DNA of 64,000 nucleotides from Paraburkholderia dilworthii (GTDB taxonomy: Bacteria; Pseudomonadota; Gammaproteobacteria; Burkholderiales; Burkholderiaceae), in NCBI RefSeq assembly GCF_000472525.1, contig NZ_AWZT01000001.1, positions 62,001-126,000 of the forward strand. The letters run 5' to 3'. The position numbers were made by a program, and so were the translations under genes. Under the pieces are notes generated by a model. It was not told where the DNA came from. It saw only the letters and a program-made list of their open reading frames with translations, and did no database searches. Every line of letters begins with the position of its first letter. The stretch's first letter is position 1. Shown piece after piece: positions 8,184 to 16,868 of the stretch.

Positions 8184-9371
8184 ATGCTATTGAATGACCG
8201 GTCCGCATTGCCTGACGATCTGGAGCAGGCCGTGCTCGTGGGGCGCGCGTGGTGCCCCGATATCGGCGCACCGCGTCCTGTCGCTGTTATCGGTGGCGAA
8301 CTGGTGGATGTATCGTCGTTCGCGCTGACGACCAGCACGCTGCTTGAACAGCCGGAAATCGGCCTTCGGCTGAAGGAGGCCGCTGCGAACCTGCCGCGAC
8401 TTGCGACACTGGACCTGGTTCTTGCCAATTCCGCCTTCGATCGACGCGATGCGTCCACCCCCTGGCTCATCGCGCCATGTGACCTTCAGGCGGTCAAGGC
8501 GAGTGGTGTCACGTTCGTCGAAAGCCTTCTGGAGCGGGTGATCGAGGAGCGCTCCGTAGGCGACGCGAGCCGGGCCGACGAAGTGCGCGCGCGTGTCATG
8601 TCAGCGCTGGGCGATCGGCTCGCAAGCGTTCGCCCGGGGTCTGCGGAAGCCGAGGCGGTGCGCCACGTACTTATTCAGGAAGGAATGTGGTCGCAGTATC
8701 TGGAAGTCGGCATCGGTCCCGATGCGGAGATCTTCACGAAAGCGCAGCCCATGTCCGCCGTCGGCACCGGCAGCGAAATCGGAATTCATGAAAATTCGCA
8801 GTGGAATAATCCGGAGCCGGAAATCGTGCTGGCGGTGACCAGCCGGGCGGAAATCGTCGGCGCCGCGCTCGGGAATGACGTGAATCTGCGGGACTTCGAA
8901 GGCCGCAGTGCGCTGCTCCTCGGTAAGGCGAAGGATAACAACGCGTCGGCCTCCATTGGCCCGTTCATTCGCCTCTTCGACAGTACATTCGGTCTCGATG
9001 ATGTGCGGGCCGCAGAGCTTTCGCTGCGTGTAGAAGGAACAGATGGCTATGTTCTGACAGGGGCGAGCTCCATGAAACGCATCAGCCGGGACCCGACAGA
9101 ACTCGTTGCGCAAGCGATGGGCGCTCACCATCAATACCCGGACGGAATGATGCTTTATCTCGGGACGTTGTTTGCCCCGACCGCGGATCGTAGCGTGCTG
9201 GGACAAGGATTCACGCATCAGATCGGCGATACGGTGACGATATCGAGCCCGCGATTCGGAGCGCTCGTCAACACGGTCAACTATTCGCACCGCATCACGC
9301 CTTGGGAGTTTGGGGTCGGCGCACTGCTCGCGAGCCTTCTTCGTCGGTACGCCGGAAAAACGGGGACTTAG
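8184..9371 (+). CDS. 2-keto-3-deoxy-pentonate dehydratase-like protein (AraD1/XylX/GguC type FAH)
   Basis: 395 aa, GGAG upstream. The C-terminal two thirds is an FAH-type domain with signature stretches GTGSEIGIHENSQWNNPEPE, GNDVNLRDFEGRSALLLG and KAKDNNASASIGPFIRLFD, characteristic of the roughly 390-aa group containing XylX and AraD1-type dehydratases (2-keto-3-deoxy-xylonate/arabinonate to 2-oxoglutarate semialdehyde). The N-terminal 120 residues are a family-specific extension. It closes the operon begun by IclR. With a UxaA-type dehydratase and a diketo-acid hydrolase beside it, a pentonate or similar acid is the likely substrate. Confidence 0.8.
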   Translation: MLLNDRSALPDDLEQAVLVGRAWCPDIGAPRPVAVIGGELVDVSSFALTTSTLLEQPEIGLRLKEAAANLPRLATLDLVLANSAFDRRDASTPWLIAPCDLQAVKASGVTFVESLLERVIEERSVGDASRADEVRARVMSALGDRLASVRPGSAEAEAVRHVLIQEGMWSQYLEVGIGPDAEIFTKAQPMSAVGTGSEIGIHENSQWNNPEPEIVLAVTSRAEIVGAALGNDVNLRDFEGRSALLLGKAKDNNASASIGPFIRLFDSTFGLDDVRAAELSLRVEGTDGYVLTGASSMKRISRDPTELVAQAMGAHHQYPDGMMLYLGTLFAPTADRSVLGQGFTHQIGDTVTISSPRFGALVNTVNYSHRITPWEFGVGALLASLLRRYAGKTGT

Positions 9372-9477
9372 TCGAAGACCTGGCAGTCATCCGCTTATGC
9401 TGATCGGTTGCAGCTCTTGTCCATGTTAGTAACAGCATTGCCCTCATCGCTCTCGCCTAACTTGAGATTCGCCAAAA

Positions 9478-10143
9478 TCATCGAGTATCGGGGGCCGGGA
9501 CAGTCGACACGCCTTGCGCGAGGGCCGCGGCTTCTTGTGCCTGCAACGCGCGCATATATGCGTTTCTCTCTTGCAGCCGCTCCCAATACGCTGTCACGGC
9601 GGGCGTAAATTGGGCGCTCAGCCCAAGATGTTGTGCAAGCATCAGCGCATATCCGACAGACACATCTGCGGCCGTAAAGCGATCTGCACACAGAAATGCC
9701 CGTTTGGTAAGCAGCGGCTCCAGTGATCGCAGTCTGGCAAGAAACCATTTCGCATAGTCTTCCGCCACCGAAGGTTGCCGCCGATGTTCGGGCTCGAAGC
9801 GGGAATATCGCAACACGAGCGTCTGCGGGAATGTAAGCGTGGCTTCGCCAAAATGAAGGTAGTTCAGGTATGCGCCAAACTCGTGATCATGCGGTTCAAC
9901 CTGCAAAGGCGTGGGCGCATGGACTGCGCAGAGGTATTGGCAAATCGCGGCCGACTCGGTCATTCGCGTTTGGCCGTTGATCAGCAAGGGAATCGTGCCC
10001 AGCGGATTGACATCGAGATAAGCGCGTTGGAGGACTCGGGGAGGGAACGGCAACATCACTAGTTCGTATGGAACGCCCAATTCCTCCAGCATCCAGAGAG
10101 GCCGGAATGAACGAGCACTCATGCAGTGGTATAGCTTGATCAA
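9478..10143 (-). CDS. Glutathione S-transferase family protein
   Basis: About 221 aa using a TTG start at 10143 that has GGAGCAG upstream and places the product at the canonical GST N-terminus (IKLYHCMSARSFRPLWMLEELG). An in-frame ATG at 10281 would add 46 residues unlike any GST. The thioredoxin-like domain shows NPLGTIPLLINGQTRMTESAAICQYL, the glutathione-binding block, and the helical domain shows RFTAADVSVGYAL. It is convergent with the upstream operon and may share transcripts with the lyase gene 475 bp away, though that gap makes it doubtful. Confidence 0.8.
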   Translation of the reverse strand: MIKLYHCMSARSFRPLWMLEELGVPYELVMLPFPPRVLQRAYLDVNPLGTIPLLINGQTRMTESAAICQYLCAVHAPTPLQVEPHDHEFGAYLNYLHFGEATLTFPQTLVLRYSRFEPEHRRQPSVAEDYAKWFLARLRSLEPLLTKRAFLCADRFTAADVSVGYALMLAQHLGLSAQFTPAVTAYWERLQERNAYMRALQAQEAAALAQGVSTVPAPDTR

Positions 10144-10617
10144 GACTGCTCCGAAGATTAAGGTGTCGTTGAATTCGAACGCACCTCTAGTTCCGCATCG
10201 AATCGACGCAGGCTTCGATCGAATCCTTGGTTCCGACCGTTGTCTGTCTCCGCAAAGCGTTGGTCCGCGCTCCATACTCAACAGGATACCGACATTCGGA
10301 CGATGCGAGCGGCAAAGCGCTCCAATCGATTATCGTCCTTGTCGGGCAATGACAGTCGAGCTTATCTCCTTGGATTTCTACCTGGCCCGATGAGGGGTTG
10401 GACGACGCCCCGTCGCAAGAATGGGTTGGCGCTCCTTTCTCCACAAACACTTTCACGGCTTCGTGAGTCATCGCGGCGATCTCTGCTTCTGCGCCAAGCG
10501 GCGACCACCGGCAGCTTCAGGGCAAATGCCGTTTAGCTCGATACTCAGTCTCGCAATTTATCGCCCGGAAAAGCAGGCGCTGGGCGGCGCAACCAGAACG
10601 ATGCGCCAGCTCCCGCT
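10144..10617. other. 474-bp stretch without a recognisable gene
   Basis: Between the GST and lyase genes. Open frames here give compositionally odd peptides without a family pattern, and I see no hairpin with a T-run and no repeat. Confidence 0.5.
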
Positions 10618-11496
10618 TCAATCTGCATGCGCGCGGTCAAACGCCCATACTCCGGGGAACCCCATCAACTCACACATATCGGGGAACGGATACATGGCGT
10701 CGGCTGCGCCTTCGGTGCTCTTGCGCGCAAGAATCTGCCCGTACACGTCTTTGAGCGCCTTCGCGACGGTCAAAAAGCCTGAGGCCGGATAGATGGCGAG
10801 AGAAAAGCCGAGTTTCTCCAGCTCGTCGGGCGCGAGCTGCGGCGTCCGTCCACCTTCTACGACGTTCACAAGCAACGGAATATCAAACGTGCGCCCAATT
10901 GTCTCGAGTTCCTCGATACTTTCCGGCGATTCAATGAAAAGCACATCGGCGCCAGCCTTCGCATAGGCTTCGCCACGACGCAACGCGTCATCGAGGCCGA
11001 GGGATGTCCGTGCATCGGTGCGCGCAACGATCTGAAAATTGCTATCGCTGCGGCTTTCCACGGCGACCTTGATCTTGCGCACCATGTCCTCAAGGGGGAT
11101 CACCCGCCGCCCCGGTGTATGGCCACATTTCTTTGGGAATTCCTGGTCCTCGAGCTGGATGCCTGCCGCTCCTGCTTGCTCATAACCGCGAACCGTATGC
11201 GCGACATTCAGCAGTCCGCCATAACCCGTGTCGCCGTCGCAAATCATCGGCGTGTCGGTACCGTCGCAGAATGTGGCGACGCGATTGACCATGTCGGTGT
11301 AGGTCGCGAGCCCTGCATCCGGCAGACCAAGATACGACGCTACCGTGCCGAACCCAGTCATATAAAGGCAGTCAAAGCCCATTGAGTCGGCCATCTTCGC
11401 GGAGATCATATCGAAGATGCCCGGTGCAGTGACAATATCCTTGCGCGCCAACCGCGCTTTCAACGCCTGGCGCTTGCTTTCCTGTTTGATGCTCAT
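10618..11496 (-). CDS. Isocitrate lyase/PEP mutase family enzyme
   Basis: 292 aa from ATG 11496 with AGGACA upstream; the open frame extends further back but overlaps the MFS gene. The TIM-barrel family motifs are present: FDMISAKMADSMGFDCLYMTG, metal-binding CDGDTGYGG (residues 86-94), IQLEDQ, and KKCGHTPGR with the catalytic-loop Cys124. Relatives include methylisocitrate lyase, 2,3-dimethylmalate lyase, oxaloacetate decarboxylase and carboxyphosphonoenolpyruvate mutase. The KKCGH loop favours a C-C lyase acting on a 2-hydroxy or 2-methyl tricarboxylate or dicarboxylate. It follows the MFS transporter by 37 bp in the same direction. Confidence 0.8.
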   Translation of the reverse strand: MSIKQESKRQALKARLARKDIVTAPGIFDMISAKMADSMGFDCLYMTGFGTVASYLGLPDAGLATYTDMVNRVATFCDGTDTPMICDGDTGYGGLLNVAHTVRGYEQAGAAGIQLEDQEFPKKCGHTPGRRVIPLEDMVRKIKVAVESRSDSNFQIVARTDARTSLGLDDALRRGEAYAKAGADVLFIESPESIEELETIGRTFDIPLLVNVVEGGRTPQLAPDELEKLGFSLAIYPASGFLTVAKALKDVYGQILARKSTEGAADAMYPFPDMCELMGFPGVWAFDRAHAD

Positions 11497-11533
11497 AAGT
11501 GTCCTGCTTAATAAATGAAGTGAAGTTTTAACC

Positions 11534-12940
11534 TTACGATTCGTGTGAAAGCGATGACGCAGGCAGTGCATCGTCGGTGTCGATCGAAGGCGCGATGTCC
11601 TCCAGCGAGCGTCGATTGGTCTCGATACCGAGCACCGCCAGCACGACCACCAACACGACCAGCGCGCCAATAATCATCGCCAGCACGTCTTGTACACCGC
11701 CCATTGCGTACATCATGACGACAAGTTGCGGCGCGAAGATGCCGGTGATACGCCCGGCGCAGCCCGCGATGCCGTTCGCACGCATGCGGTTCTCCGTGGC
11801 GAAGAGCTCGGGGATATACGTCGCAATGCCCAGCGCCACCATCAGATATGTGAGCGTGAACAGCAGGAAGCCCAGCAGGGTCGCCATTTCGATGCCGGTG
11901 GAATGCCCGTACAGCCAGCCGATCACCGCCGCCAGCGCGGACACGGCGATGAGGCCTTTCCTGCGCCCGATCCTGTCGGCGAGAAGTACGCCGAGCAGCG
12001 CGCCAGCCGGTCCGCCGAGCGACATAAGCGCCGTATAGCCGAGCGACGAGGCCATGCTGATGCCCTGTTTCATCAGGAACGTCGGCACCCAGACGATGAA
12101 GCCGTAGATCACCATGTTGATCGCGACCTGCACGATGATCGACACGAACATGCGGCGAATCTGCGACGGCCCGAAGAGCTCAAGCAGCGTGGTTTTCCTC
12201 GTGACGGTGCGCGGCGCATCGACGACGGGCGGCAGCGTCGCATGACGCGCCGACTCCTCTTCCGCTGCGCGCAGGATCGCTTCGGCTTCGTCGTAACGGC
12301 CTTTCGATTCAAGCCAGCGCGGTGACTCGGGCATCTTTTTACGAAGGACCCACACGATCATCGCGCCGACGCCAACGATTGCGAACATCGCGCGCCAGCC
12401 GATAGACGGGATGATCAGGTAACCGAGAAACGTCGAAAAGAAGAGCGCCGAGTTCGTGATGAGCGACAGATACGCCGACCACTTTCCGCGCACGGCGGGC
12501 GGCATGAATTCGCCCACCGATCCATAACCGACAACGATCTCTGCGCCTAAGCCGAGGCCCATGAAAAAGCGGCACACGATCAACCACGTCATGTTCGGCG
12601 CAAATGCGCCCGCGATCGACGCAAGGCCGAGCACTGCGAGATTGAATTGATACGTGAATTTGCGGCCTTTGGCGTCACCGAGCACGCCCGCTGTGAACGC
12701 GCCAATCAACATGCCGACAAACGTCGAAGAAAGGAACGCCGCGTTCAGGTGCATCGTCGACCAGCCGATCTTGGCGAGCGCACCGAGCACGCCGCCCGCC
12801 AGATAGATGTCGAAAGAATCGAGGAACATACCCGCGCCGATCAGCCACAGCACGCGCCTGTGAAAGCGTGAGATCGGCAACCGGTCCAGACGGGCACCGG
12901 CGCTCACGGTGCTTAGGGTTGTGCTACTGGTGCTCAGCAT
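11534..12940 (-). CDS. MFS transporter, aromatic-acid/sugar porter-like
   Basis: 468 aa, GGAGAC before the ATG. Twelve hydrophobic segments; the first loop motif is GVLGDAKGRKFTY, and the matching motif in the second half is LADRIGRRKG. The N-terminus (LPISRFHRRVLWLIGAGMF, then LDSFDIYLAGGVLGAL) resembles proton-driven carriers for organic and aromatic acids. It sits between the GntR regulator and the lyase gene on one strand, so it probably imports the lyase pathway's substrate. Confidence 0.85.
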   Translation of the reverse strand: MLSTSSTTLSTVSAGARLDRLPISRFHRRVLWLIGAGMFLDSFDIYLAGGVLGALAKIGWSTMHLNAAFLSSTFVGMLIGAFTAGVLGDAKGRKFTYQFNLAVLGLASIAGAFAPNMTWLIVCRFFMGLGLGAEIVVGYGSVGEFMPPAVRGKWSAYLSLITNSALFFSTFLGYLIIPSIGWRAMFAIVGVGAMIVWVLRKKMPESPRWLESKGRYDEAEAILRAAEEESARHATLPPVVDAPRTVTRKTTLLELFGPSQIRRMFVSIIVQVAINMVIYGFIVWVPTFLMKQGISMASSLGYTALMSLGGPAGALLGVLLADRIGRRKGLIAVSALAAVIGWLYGHSTGIEMATLLGFLLFTLTYLMVALGIATYIPELFATENRMRANGIAGCAGRITGIFAPQLVVMMYAMGGVQDVLAMIIGALVVLVVVLAVLGIETNRRSLEDIAPSIDTDDALPASSLSHES

Positions 12941-13020
12941 GCGTCGTCTCCAGTGTTGTCGTCGTCGCGACTATCAAATGACTGCTCGTGATGCTGTTGC
13001 TGTCCGAACCGCTGCTTGAT

Positions 13021-13725
13021 TCAGGAGCGGGGATGCTCCCGGTCGGGGCGGTCGAGCACCGCGTTTTCGGCAGCGAGAATGTGGCAGCGCATGGCGGCTT
13101 CCGTCCACGCGGCGTTGCGCTGTTCTAGCGCGCGAACGATTTCGAAATGCTGACGTGCGCTGCGTACGCGGTCCTCGTCGCTATACGTGCCGAAGGTCCA
13201 TTTGATCAGCGGCGTTTCCTTCATCGATCTCAGCGAGCGGTCAAGCCGCGCGTTGTTCCCGGCGGCCGTGATGATTGCGTGAAACTCCCCGTTCGCGGCG
13301 AACCACGCTTCGCTGGACTGAGCCGTCGATGGGCGTTCGGTGATAGCGAGCATCGCATCGGCCAGCGTCTCTAGACGCCTAATGTCGGACGCTGCGATAG
13401 ACGAGGCCGCGCGTCCCGCGAGATACGGCTCCACCAGAAGACGCGCCTCGAAAATCTCGCGCGCATCGTCAAGGGTCCACGTTTTCACGCGTACGCCGTA
13501 ATTGGGTCGCGTTTCCACCCACCCCTCGGCATCGAGACGCCGCAAGGCCTCGCGTACCGGCGTGCGACTCACGCCCAGGCTCCTGGCAAGCTGTTCCTCG
13601 CGCAGATATTCACCTCCGCGATATTGGCCACTCGTGACAGCGTCCTTGATCGCGGCGTAGACGTCATCCGCTGAACGCGCCGGTTCCATCTGTATTGTAT
13701 GCAAAGAGCGATTTATGTCCGACAT
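13021..13725 (-). CDS. GntR family regulator, FadR/FCD subfamily
   Basis: About 234 aa from ATG 13725 (MSDINRS). An alternative ATG at 13689 (MEPARSADD) gives 222 aa and would leave the proximal operator copy outside the gene. The winged helix (EYLREEQLARSLGVSRTPVREALRRL) is typical. The FCD effector domain follows, with DDAREIFEARLLVEPYLAGRAA and the metal-binding histidines in NGEFHAIITAAGNNARL and near the C-terminus. The effector is usually a carboxylic acid. It is upstream of, and co-directional with, the MFS transporter and the lyase gene, 80 bp before the transporter. Confidence 0.88.
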   Translation of the reverse strand: MSDINRSLHTIQMEPARSADDVYAAIKDAVTSGQYRGGEYLREEQLARSLGVSRTPVREALRRLDAEGWVETRPNYGVRVKTWTLDDAREIFEARLLVEPYLAGRAASSIAASDIRRLETLADAMLAITERPSTAQSSEAWFAANGEFHAIITAAGNNARLDRSLRSMKETPLIKWTFGTYSDEDRVRSARQHFEIVRALEQRNAAWTEAAMRCHILAAENAVLDRPDREHPRS

Positions 13726-13766
13726 AGCTGGCACTAAAAGGCTTGTTAAGACCATATTGTATGCAA
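13694..13766. promoter_or_regulatory. Two direct copies of ATTGTATGCAA, candidate GntR operators
   Basis: ATTGTATGCAA occurs at 13694-13704 and again at 13756-13766. Its core TTG(N4)CAA is dyad-symmetric, the form expected of FCD-type GntR sites. One copy lies inside or just before the GntR coding start and the other 31 bp upstream of it, so both are well placed for autoregulation. Confidence 0.5.
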
Positions 13767-14939
13767 TGCACGGCGCGAGGAGACGTTGGGAGTTTCCCGT
13801 AGGCCGGTTAGTCATCGAGTTCGGCGTGCGAGCGTACAAGTTGCATTGGCGCCGCGACTCGAACGTGAGCAGAAGAGGATGGCCAGCCACTTCCTCCTTC
13901 GCAGGATTAGCGGCCTGCTGACCGGTGGTGAACGATGAGATGCAGCGAGTACCGATCTCACGTCTCGAGCGGTCCGAAGTTTGACAAGAATAAATCTCCA
14001 ACGATTGATATGCAGTACATATTTAATTGCACTATCGGTGCGCTCGACGGCCACGACCAGATTGGCAACGATTGTCGGCATATGGGGCGGCCGAACGCCG
14101 GGCTCAAGTCATCGGCCATTATTGACGCGTGAGCATGAGGTTCATGAAATACGCTTGAGTGCATGTCGTTCGTACCTTTCAGCACTTGCGGGTCCAAGTG
14201 TTTTAACGGATTCGATTCGTGCAACGGCAAGACTCGTACGTGAGTTACCTCGGCATAGCGGCGTGCGAGGCATGCGTGTAACGTCGCGGCACTCGCGCCG
14301 GATGCCACCAGCCGCAACGCAGCGGCACCGTCAGCACGATGCCCTGGCGGAACGCTCCGTTCCCGTACCCGCGCTGCAGCCGGCACGACACGCTCTCAGT
14401 AAGTAATCGTCGCGGTCACGCTGTCAGCATAATCTCCGGGCACTGAGGTCACGCGTGGCGGCATGTAGCAGACCAGGTTCGTCGATATTGAAAGGCTGCG
14501 CCAAGACAATTGCTCCGCCAGCTTTGCGCGCTAGAGCGCGTCAACGCAACCGGTCATCAACGAGAAAGTTCTGCGCTGGCCACATGCCGCGAACCTGGTC
14601 CGCGAAGTCGATGCCGCTCGTCTTCACGGGGCTGTTCCACGTCCGAAATTTGAAGTCAGATGCGGCGCGCCGACGAGCACCTTGAGCGCTTCGTCTGCGT
14701 CACGGCGTGTTCTGCCCTGCATCCAGGCACTTCGAGAATAGAGCAGATTTTTACGGGCACCTTTTGATTGTCTTCTACGACGACCACCTGCTGCGCCGCT
14801 GCCGCAGCAGGTGGTCTTATCAACGCCGGTTCTGGAATCCTTCTTGCCGCTTGATACCTGATACGAAAGGTGGCGTAGCCGCATTGCATGACGTTGCCCG
14901 AAATAATTCGTTCTGCTGTCTCTTGAATCGGCCCCGACA
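13767..14939. other. 1.2-kb gene-poor, probably decayed region
   Basis: No intact gene is visible. On the minus strand around 14190-14340 a short frame reads AAALRLVASGASAATLHACL, which resembles the end of a LysR effector domain. Near 14470-14530 another reads GGAIVLAQPFNIDEPGLLHA, faintly like a VOC (glyoxalase) domain, in a frame with a stop just before it. Neither is long enough to be a gene. I take this stretch as the debris of lost genes next to the GntR promoter. Confidence 0.4.
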
Positions 14940-15323
14940 TTAGCGAACTCGTGCGGCCGTGTCGAAAAACTGTGTCCAGTTCCTGAGCAGCCCGTCCTTA
15001 ATTGTCATAACGTGGACCCATTCGCTCTCGAACGGCTCATTGTTTGAGCGAATATTGGCTTCTACCCATCCCAGTACGACGAGGCGCTCGCCAGCTTCAA
15101 TGAATTCGCGAGGTTCGAAACGCGTTATCTCGTCGGAGGCCGCTAGCTGCTGAAAATAAGCACCGACTTCCGCCTTCGATTTGCAATGTGTCGGGTAAGG
15201 CAGGCTTGACGGACCCACCACCTTCCAGTCAACGTCGTCAGCGATGAGTTCGAGTACTCCGGGAATGTCACCGCGCCCGAATGCTTCATACGCTCTTTTC
15301 GCAAGAGCTATTGGCGTTTCCAT
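14940..15323 (-). CDS. SnoaL-like/NTF2-fold protein
   Basis: 127 aa from ATG 15323, which has GGAGGCG directly upstream. The sequence begins METPIALAKRAYEAFGRGDIPGVLELIADDVDWKV, the classical start of a SnoaL-like polyketide-cyclase fold. It ends with IEAGERLVVLGWVEA and a W-V-H-V block with aromatic residues lining the pocket. Members are small cone-shaped barrels acting as isomerases, hydrolases or ligand binders. It is isolated, with decayed DNA on one side, so its role is open. Confidence 0.75.
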   Translation of the reverse strand: METPIALAKRAYEAFGRGDIPGVLELIADDVDWKVVGPSSLPYPTHCKSKAEVGAYFQQLAASDEITRFEPREFIEAGERLVVLGWVEANIRSNNEPFESEWVHVMTIKDGLLRNWTQFFDTAARVR

Positions 15324-15817
15324 ATGCGCCTCCGTAGACTGAGAGCCGGGAGAAAAGAGCTGACTGGTACATTCATCGGCAGGCCGTCGATAGCCACCCG
15401 GCAAGACTAGCGCGCTGCTCGTACCTATGGTCTAGCTGCTTGCCGGCGTCGGAAGACGCGTGCGGAATCGACTTGTGCGTCGCGAGCGTTCGCAGTCACG
15501 ACGCGCCGGCCTAGTCAGCATAGGCGCCGGACATGGGAACGCAAGGCGAGCGCAAGTGATTCGTTAATCAGAGCGGCCAACGGCACACCATGTGGTCGTT
15601 TTAATAAACTGTTCCACGAGCCGTTGCGGAACTTTGCGTCGCCCGCAACTCCCGACCGCCGCGACGAAAGCGTTCCTAAGATGAACTGGTCAGCTATTAA
15701 ACTGTTCGAAAGCGCACAGCGTTTCACGAACTCTATGGGTGTAGACAATCATGGCCCGCTGCCCGCTGCGATTAGGCTATCCTGCTGCGTTACTACGACT
15801 TGCACAGCCCGCACATC
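15324..15817. other. 494-bp intergenic stretch
   Basis: Separates the SnoaL-like gene from the LysR gene. I see no convincing coding frame, only short frames with mixed composition; it must contain the promoters of the two divergent genes. Confidence 0.4.
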
Positions 15818-16717
15818 ATGGCTCTCTCTCCGTTGCCTCCACTAGCCTGTCTGCAAGCATTCGAAGCGAGCGCGCGTTACCTGAGTTTCACCCGCGCCGG
15901 GCAGGAACTGCACCTGTCCACCAGTGCCGTTAGCCGCCAGATATCTCAACTAGAAGAATTCCTGGGACGCCGCCTGTTCGTGAGGGAACATAACACCCTA
16001 AAGCTCACACCAGCAGGAGAAACCTATGCGGTCGACGTACGGCGCATGCTGGAGTTGTGCACGAGTGTTACCTCCAGCCTCATGGCTCGCGTCGTCAAGT
16101 CTCGCCTCACGATTTCCTGTACAGCCGGCCTCTCGGTATTCTGGCTCGCGCCCAGAATCGGCTCGTTCATCGATGAGAATCCGGATGTGGACCTGCGCAT
16201 CATCGTGCGGGACCACTTTGGTGCTGTCTCGCCAGCCGAGTACGACGTAGGCATTTTCTATCTCCGGAACCCCGAGGTTCCTGCAACGCACACACGGAAG
16301 CTTTTTGACGAACAAGTATTTCCGGTCTGTTCTCCTGCGTATCTCGACCGGCGCAGACTGACGCCAGTAGAGCTCCTGTCCTGCACATTGCTTGTTCTGG
16401 AGGACGCGGAACGTAGCTGGATGTCGTGGCACACCTGGTTCGAACAGGCAGGGCTTGAACGACCCATGCTTAGTCAAACCATCATTGTCAACAGCTATCC
16501 ACTCATTGTTCAGCTCGCGACGCATGGCAAGGGCGTCGCGCTCGGTTGGGACCGGGTTATCGACCCGCTACTTGAGCATGGCGCGCTCGTTAGGGCATCG
16601 GACTGCCATGCCACAATGGGCGGCTCATATTTTGTCACCTGGCCGTCAGAGCGTGCGGAAACACCTGCCGCCCGTCGTTTCCGCCAATGGGTAATCGGTC
16701 AGTCAGTTTTCCCCTGA
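15818..16717 (+). CDS. LysR family transcriptional regulator, GcvA-like
   Basis: 299 aa from ATG 15818 (MALSPLPPLACLQAFEAS); a TTG at 15800 would add six residues. The helix-turn-helix is RYLSFTRAGQELHLSTSAVS followed by RQISQLEEFLG, the GcvA/AmpR-type pattern, and LFVREHNTLKLTPAGETY follows. The effector domain runs from about residue 90 to the end. It is upstream of and co-directional with the MHS transporter at 16869 (151 bp away), so it probably activates the hydroxyproline-type operon. Confidence 0.85.
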   Translation: MALSPLPPLACLQAFEASARYLSFTRAGQELHLSTSAVSRQISQLEEFLGRRLFVREHNTLKLTPAGETYAVDVRRMLELCTSVTSSLMARVVKSRLTISCTAGLSVFWLAPRIGSFIDENPDVDLRIIVRDHFGAVSPAEYDVGIFYLRNPEVPATHTRKLFDEQVFPVCSPAYLDRRRLTPVELLSCTLLVLEDAERSWMSWHTWFEQAGLERPMLSQTIIVNSYPLIVQLATHGKGVALGWDRVIDPLLEHGALVRASDCHATMGGSYFVTWPSERAETPAARRFRQWVIGQSVFP

Positions 16718-16868
16718 GCTCTCCGCCGCAAGCCTCCTGATGCCTTTGCGTTTTTTGCAAGCGCGTTTGCGAATTTAGCGTTATGCGCGCGTCACGCCAA
16801 AAATTACATTGATTGCGTGACGAATCGCGAATGCTCACCTCGCTAAACGACAATTCAGAGAGGTTTAA

